This document shows, piece after piece, positions 5,356-8,001 of a stretch of 8,001 bases of DNA. A model generated the notes under the pieces. The model ran no database searches and was not told the origin of the DNA. It worked only from the letters and a program-made list of their open reading frames with translations. Numbering within the stretch: position 1 is the first letter of the stretch; each line of letters begins with the position of its first letter. Position numbers and translations under genes: made by a program. The stretch lies in the NCBI GenBank assembly GCA_018818465.1, contig JAHIRU010000020.1, positions 1-8,001 of the forward strand, in the 5' to 3' direction. The stretch is from Nanobdellota archaeon. GTDB lineage: Archaea; Aenigmatarchaeota; Aenigmatarchaeia; QMZP01.

Positions 5356-6552
5356 ATGAAAAAACCATTTGCGTTGGTTATTATTTTGTTAATGATTATA
5401 GTTATTTCTGGATGTACTACACCCGAGAGTAATGGAGATGTGCCTGATGAAAGTGCCAATGATGATACAGGTGGCTCTGATAACATACCGAGTGATTCTA
5501 ACACCATACCAGATGAAGTTCCTAATTTAAGGACTGGAGAGGAAACAAGTTCAGGAGGACTCATAGTAAACGCTTATCCTGGTGCTGACGAGTTTGATAT
5601 GCCAGACTTCATGAAAACAGAAATGATAAGTGATATAGATATCATGTCTTGTGAATCCAGCACATACTTCTCTGATGATGAAATTGATGAAGTTATTAGT
5701 TGGTACAGCACAGACACAATATCTTACAAGAATGTGTATGAAAACGTAGGTTCGCCACCAGATAAACCAGAATATACTGTAGGTGAATTAGTAATTAGAT
5801 ATGGTGATATTGGGGCTTACATGAGAGTTCAATCATCCGCAGGTTCACCAGTAGCTACTGGACAAACTTTGATAATAATTGCTATATGCGATTGGGATCA
5901 ACTTAAAATGTATGAACAAGCAGGAACACCTGAACCAGGAAGTGCTACACCAACAGGCGAAGAAGTTGATTGGACAGATGCTATAACTTTTGACGATCCT
6001 GCAGATGATTACTGGATGGGAGGAGGTTCTCCTCCACAAGTGATTGATTTTGCTCCTTCAGACGTTCGTAAATTTTACATAAAGAATGATGATCAGTATC
6101 TGTATCTTAGATTTGATACAGATAGTGAAATACCAACACTTCCATTAAATTTTGCAGACAATGTTGTAAGATACATCACAATGAGCGTTGCAATTGATAC
6201 AGATAATAATAAAGCAACTGGTGGAACAATGAATTATCCTGGCGCAGACGTTGCGACTGATTTCTTCTTTGCATCACCAGAAGGATTTGATGATGAATTC
6301 TATACCTACATACATTATTTCACATACGATCCAACTGGTAACGAAGGTACAAGTGATGCAGAAAACGGTGTTTTCATCAATGGTGGATTAAATTACAATT
6401 ATGTAGAAGCTAAATATCTTCTTAGTGATCTTGATATAACAGCTGGAAGTACTATTGACATATTCCCGTGGATAGAGTCCGAAAGTGAAGCTTATCACCA
6501 TTTCGCAAGAGATGAAATAAGCACTGAATGGACAACATTCACGCTCAGTTAA
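5356..6552 (+). CDS. Secreted lipoprotein with C-terminal beta-sandwich (DOMON/CBM9-like) domain
   Basis: A 398-residue protein with a signal peptide: basic start (MKK), hydrophobic core about 5-17, and a lipobox-like end VISGC with C20 as the probable lipid-anchored cysteine. Residues 21-67 are an acidic Ser/Asp/Pro/Gly-rich linker. Residues about 70-185 form a first domain beginning YPGADEFD, reminiscent of small domains in bacterial and archaeal surface lipoproteins that start with a PGA motif. Residues about 203-398 start WTDAITFDDP and include KFYIKNDDQYLYLRFDT and AIDTDNN, a pattern I associate with DOMON/CBM9-like beta-sandwich domains that bind sugars or other small ligands. The protein should sit outside the cell, tethered to the membrane. 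The ligand is unknown. It is transcribed alone from its own TATA box and is not obviously related to the rRNA. The domain names are recollection, not search results. Confidence 0.85.
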   Translation: MKKPFALVIILLMIIVISGCTTPESNGDVPDESANDDTGGSDNIPSDSNTIPDEVPNLRTGEETSSGGLIVNAYPGADEFDMPDFMKTEMISDIDIMSCESSTYFSDDEIDEVISWYSTDTISYKNVYENVGSPPDKPEYTVGELVIRYGDIGAYMRVQSSAGSPVATGQTLIIIAICDWDQLKMYEQAGTPEPGSATPTGEEVDWTDAITFDDPADDYWMGGGSPPQVIDFAPSDVRKFYIKNDDQYLYLRFDTDSEIPTLPLNFADNVVRYITMSVAIDTDNNKATGGTMNYPGADVATDFFFASPEGFDDEFYTYIHYFTYDPTGNEGTSDAENGVFINGGLNYNYVEAKYLLSDLDITAGSTIDIFPWIESESEAYHHFARDEISTEWTTFTLS

Positions 6553-6555
6553 ACC

Positions 6556-6563
6556 TTTTTAAA
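6556..6563 (+). promoter_or_regulatory. TATA box of the RNase P RNA gene
   Basis: The box tttttaaa is centred about 25-26 nt before the first base of the P1 helix (6584-6586), as expected for an RNA that starts with P1. It begins only 3 nt after the lipoprotein stop codon. Confidence 0.72.
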
Positions 6564-6583
6564 CTCCTTGAACAACATTTCTA

Positions 6584-7014
6584 TAAGCGAGTCGGTTCGG
6601 ATGATTTCGCTGCACTTAGGTGTGGTGAGGAAGTTCTGTCCACTCAACAACTGGACGACTAATATCAATCAATGTAAGTCGTCTGTTTGTAGCACACTGT
6701 TGTGAGATAGGGGCTGAGAAGTCTGCGTCAGGCGCAGAAAAGATTGCTGTCTTGGAGTAATGATGCATACATCCTTTTAGGTAACTGAAAGAAATGTGCT
6801 GAACAGAGAATTGACAAGCAAGTGAGATTCCTGGCGATGTGTGAGTGCAAGCCGAGTGACTGACGGCTAGTACAGCGCAAGGATTGCTTTGATAGCAAAG
6901 CTGTCTTTCGCGTAGAATGCAATCAGTTTATGGCGCTTAGACAAATATCATCACCTCGTTCATGGTGACAAGCCGTGCGAGATGACAGAAGACAGGCTAC
7001 GACCGACACGCTTA
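6584..7014 (+). ncRNA. rnpB: RNase P RNA, archaeal type
   Basis: The catalytic RNA of ribonuclease P, which removes 5' leaders from pre-tRNAs. The ends pair as helix P1: 6584-6596 (taagcgagtcggt) with 7002-7014 (accgacacgctta), 12 bp and one A-A mismatch. The conserved 5' core gaggaagttctgtccac (6627-6643) and 3' core gacagaagacaggctac (6984-7000) are present, and ttctgtc (6634-6640) pairs perfectly with gacagaa (6984-6990) as P4. Between them is a structured specificity region; gtgcaagccg (6843-6852) resembles the conserved internal core, and gattgc with gcaatc near 6881-6924 closes a hairpin domain. At about 430 nt it is somewhat long for an archaeon. It has its own TATA box and is followed by a T-run at 7020-7024. 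Exact ends are inferred from P1. Confidence 0.9.
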
Positions 7015-7019
7015 TTATC

Positions 7020-7027
7020 TTTTTAAG
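7020..7027 (+). promoter_or_regulatory. TATA box of Sec61-beta gene, overlapping a T-run
   Basis: The box tttttaag is centred 26.5 nt before the ATG at 7050, predicting a leaderless mRNA. Its T-run lies just after the RNase P RNA and could also end that transcript, so one short segment may serve both purposes. Confidence 0.65.
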
Positions 7028-7049
7028 TTTTAAAGGACAAAATGATATT

Positions 7050-7208
7050 ATGTCACAAAAAAACAAGATGCAAATGCCCCAATCTAGTGCAGGATTGATG
7101 AGATATTTTGACCAGTCAAAAGAATCAATAAAAATTAAACCAGAGTATGTAGTTATTTTTTCTGTTGTTATAATTGCTTTAGAAGTAATTTTTAGATTCA
7201 TGATGTAA
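7050..7208 (+). CDS. secG: Preprotein translocase subunit Sec61-beta
   Basis: A 52-residue tail-anchored subunit of the archaeal SecYE-beta protein-conducting channel. Residues 1-31 are cytoplasmic and contain the family signature around PQSSAGLMRYFD (10-21), followed by a Lys/Ile-rich linker and KPEYVV (30-35). Residues about 33-50 form the single membrane segment, which includes an unusual E45 near its end. The frame is open from 6975, but the start at 7050 is chosen because it gives the normal family length, begins after the RNase P RNA, and lies 26.5 nt from a TATA box; the earlier ATG falls inside the RNA. The gene would help export proteins such as the lipoprotein at 5356. The symbol follows common archaeal naming. 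Confidence 0.92.
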   Translation: MSQKNKMQMPQSSAGLMRYFDQSKESIKIKPEYVVIFSVVIIALEVIFRFMM

Positions 7209-7225
7209 AACCTTTTAGAACTATC

Positions 7226-7234
7226 TTATTTTAA
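7226..7234 (+). promoter_or_regulatory. Probable TATA box of the endonuclease IV-like gene
   Basis: The sequence ttattttaa lies about 26 nt before the ATG at 7256, the same spacing as for the three upstream units. A second TATA-like match (ttataa, 7235-7240) is closer and less well placed. The gene could also be read through from Sec61-beta, whose stop is 47 nt upstream. Confidence 0.5.
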
Positions 7235-7255
7235 TTATAAATCTAAATTCTAAAC

Positions 7256-8001
7256 ATGACATTCCAAATTAAACTAGGTCCAGCTGGTTCTCCTGGAAAA
7301 AGTACATTAGAAGGCATCTCCATGGTTAAGGAAATGGGATTACAAACTATGGAAGTGCAATATTCTCATGGTATTGGTATGGGAGTTCCTCTAGCAAAAA
7401 AAGTTGGTGAAGAGGCAAAAAAGCATGGTATAGAACTATCCGTGCACGCACCGTTTTTCATAAACCTTGCTTCAAAAGAAAAAAAGAAAATAGAAGACAG
7501 TAAAAAGAGAATTCTCAGTTCATGCAAACGCATGCATTATATGGGAGGCGGGCCTGTTGTTTTTCATCCAGCATATTTCGGAGGCATGGATAAAGAGAAA
7601 GTGTTTCAGATGACTAAAGAAGCTATATTGGAAATGATGAAAACCATAAAAAAGGAAAAATGGAACTGCCGGCTTGCGCCAGAAACAACAGGAAAGCATT
7701 CTGCATTAGGTTCTTTGGATGAAACAATAAGATTGGTGAAAGAAACTGGTTGTTTTATGTGCATAGATTTCGCGCACCTCTACGCACGCAATTACGGAAA
7801 GATTGATTATGGTGAAGTTTTGGATAAAGTCAAAGAATTAAAATTCAAGAATTTGCATTGCCATTTTTCTGGAATAAATTATACAATGAAAGGCGAGAGA
7901 AATCACCTGAATATCAGTGAGAACAAGCCTCCATTTGAACCGCTGGCAAAAGAGCTCATAAAGAAAAAAATCAATGCAACAATTATTTCTGAAAGCCCAA
8001 T
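7256..8001 (+). CDS. nfo: Endonuclease IV-like (AP endonuclease family 2) TIM-barrel protein, 3' truncated
   Basis: The first 248 residues of a protein that continues past the window. It belongs to the endonuclease IV family, metal-dependent TIM-barrel enzymes that cut DNA at abasic sites in base-excision repair. Candidate metal ligands by comparison with E. coli Nfo: H64 (VHAPFFIN), H104 (VFHPAY), E143 (APETTG), D171 and H174 (CIDFAH), H203 (HCHFSG), E214 and H217 (GERNHL) and E246 (ISESP). Where E. coli has Asp-Arg-His, this protein has Glu-Arg-Asn-His; I believe this form is usual in archaeal relatives. About 30 residues are probably missing at the end. The start at 7256 gives the normal family N-terminus (IKLGPAGSPGKS at 5-16) and has a TATA box 26 nt away. 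Some relatives are sugar isomerase-like, so abasic-site activity is likely but not certain. Confidence 0.9.
   Translation, partial: MTFQIKLGPAGSPGKSTLEGISMVKEMGLQTMEVQYSHGIGMGVPLAKKVGEEAKKHGIELSVHAPFFINLASKEKKKIEDSKKRILSSCKRMHYMGGGPVVFHPAYFGGMDKEKVFQMTKEAILEMMKTIKKEKWNCRLAPETTGKHSALGSLDETIRLVKETGCFMCIDFAHLYARNYGKIDYGEVLDKVKELKFKNLHCHFSGINYTMKGERNHLNISENKPPFEPLAKELIKKKINATIISESP

Noticed and set aside
6975..7049. Longer N-terminus for Sec61-beta
   Set aside because: The upstream codons overlap the end of RNase P RNA and its P1 helix; the family starts near the ATG at 7050, which also fits the TATA spacing.
6728..7201. Open frames on the - strand
   Set aside because: They are antisense to RNase P RNA and Sec61-beta and show no domain features.
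1..8001. CRISPR array or insertion sequence
   Set aside because: No regularly spaced repeats and no transposase or terminal inverted repeats; the only clear repeats are the two endonuclease cassettes.

Overview
The window comes from an AT-rich archaeal genome, most likely a small-genome (DPANN-type) lineage. That reading rests on an archaeal-type 23S rRNA with bulge-helix-bulge (BHB) introns, an archaeal RNase P RNA, a Sec61-beta gene, TATA boxes with apparently leaderless starts, and T-run ends. Placement below Archaea is an inference from composition and style, not from a search. Every supported gene is on the + strand.

Layout. Positions 1-355 hold no gene; I see a TATA-like box and small hairpins, probably the leader of the rRNA transcript. 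Positions 377-5266 are one 23S rRNA gene bracketed by a processing stem (356-383 with 5255-5282) that folds into a textbook BHB. The gene is cut by five archaeal-type introns: 852-1711 (860 nt, LAGLIDADG endonuclease), 3296-3342 (47 nt), 3881-3998 (118 nt), 4120-4893 (774 nt, second LAGLIDADG endonuclease) and 5046-5092 (47 nt). Removing each at the usual position of its 3-nt bulges restores standard 23S sequence; the exons sum to about 3.04 kb. No 16S, 5S or tRNA gene is visible, so the 23S may be unlinked. After a T-run come a membrane lipoprotein (5356-6552), the RNase P RNA (about 6584-7014), Sec61-beta (7050-7208) and an endonuclease IV-like gene that runs off the window (7256 onward). 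TATA-like boxes sit about 26 nt upstream of all four, which puts the three protein starts at or next to the transcription start.

How it works together. The introns and the rRNA ends all need the same tRNA-type splicing endonuclease and an RNA ligase. The two endonuclease introns sit at different rRNA sites but share a nearly identical 5' hairpin plus the first 21 nt of the ORF, which suggests one mobile cassette that moved within the gene. The rRNA also carries changes at normally near-invariant positions (peptidyl transferase centre, sarcin-ricin loop, GTPase centre), some of them apparently compensatory. The multiply interrupted, divergent 23S gene is the most interesting object here.
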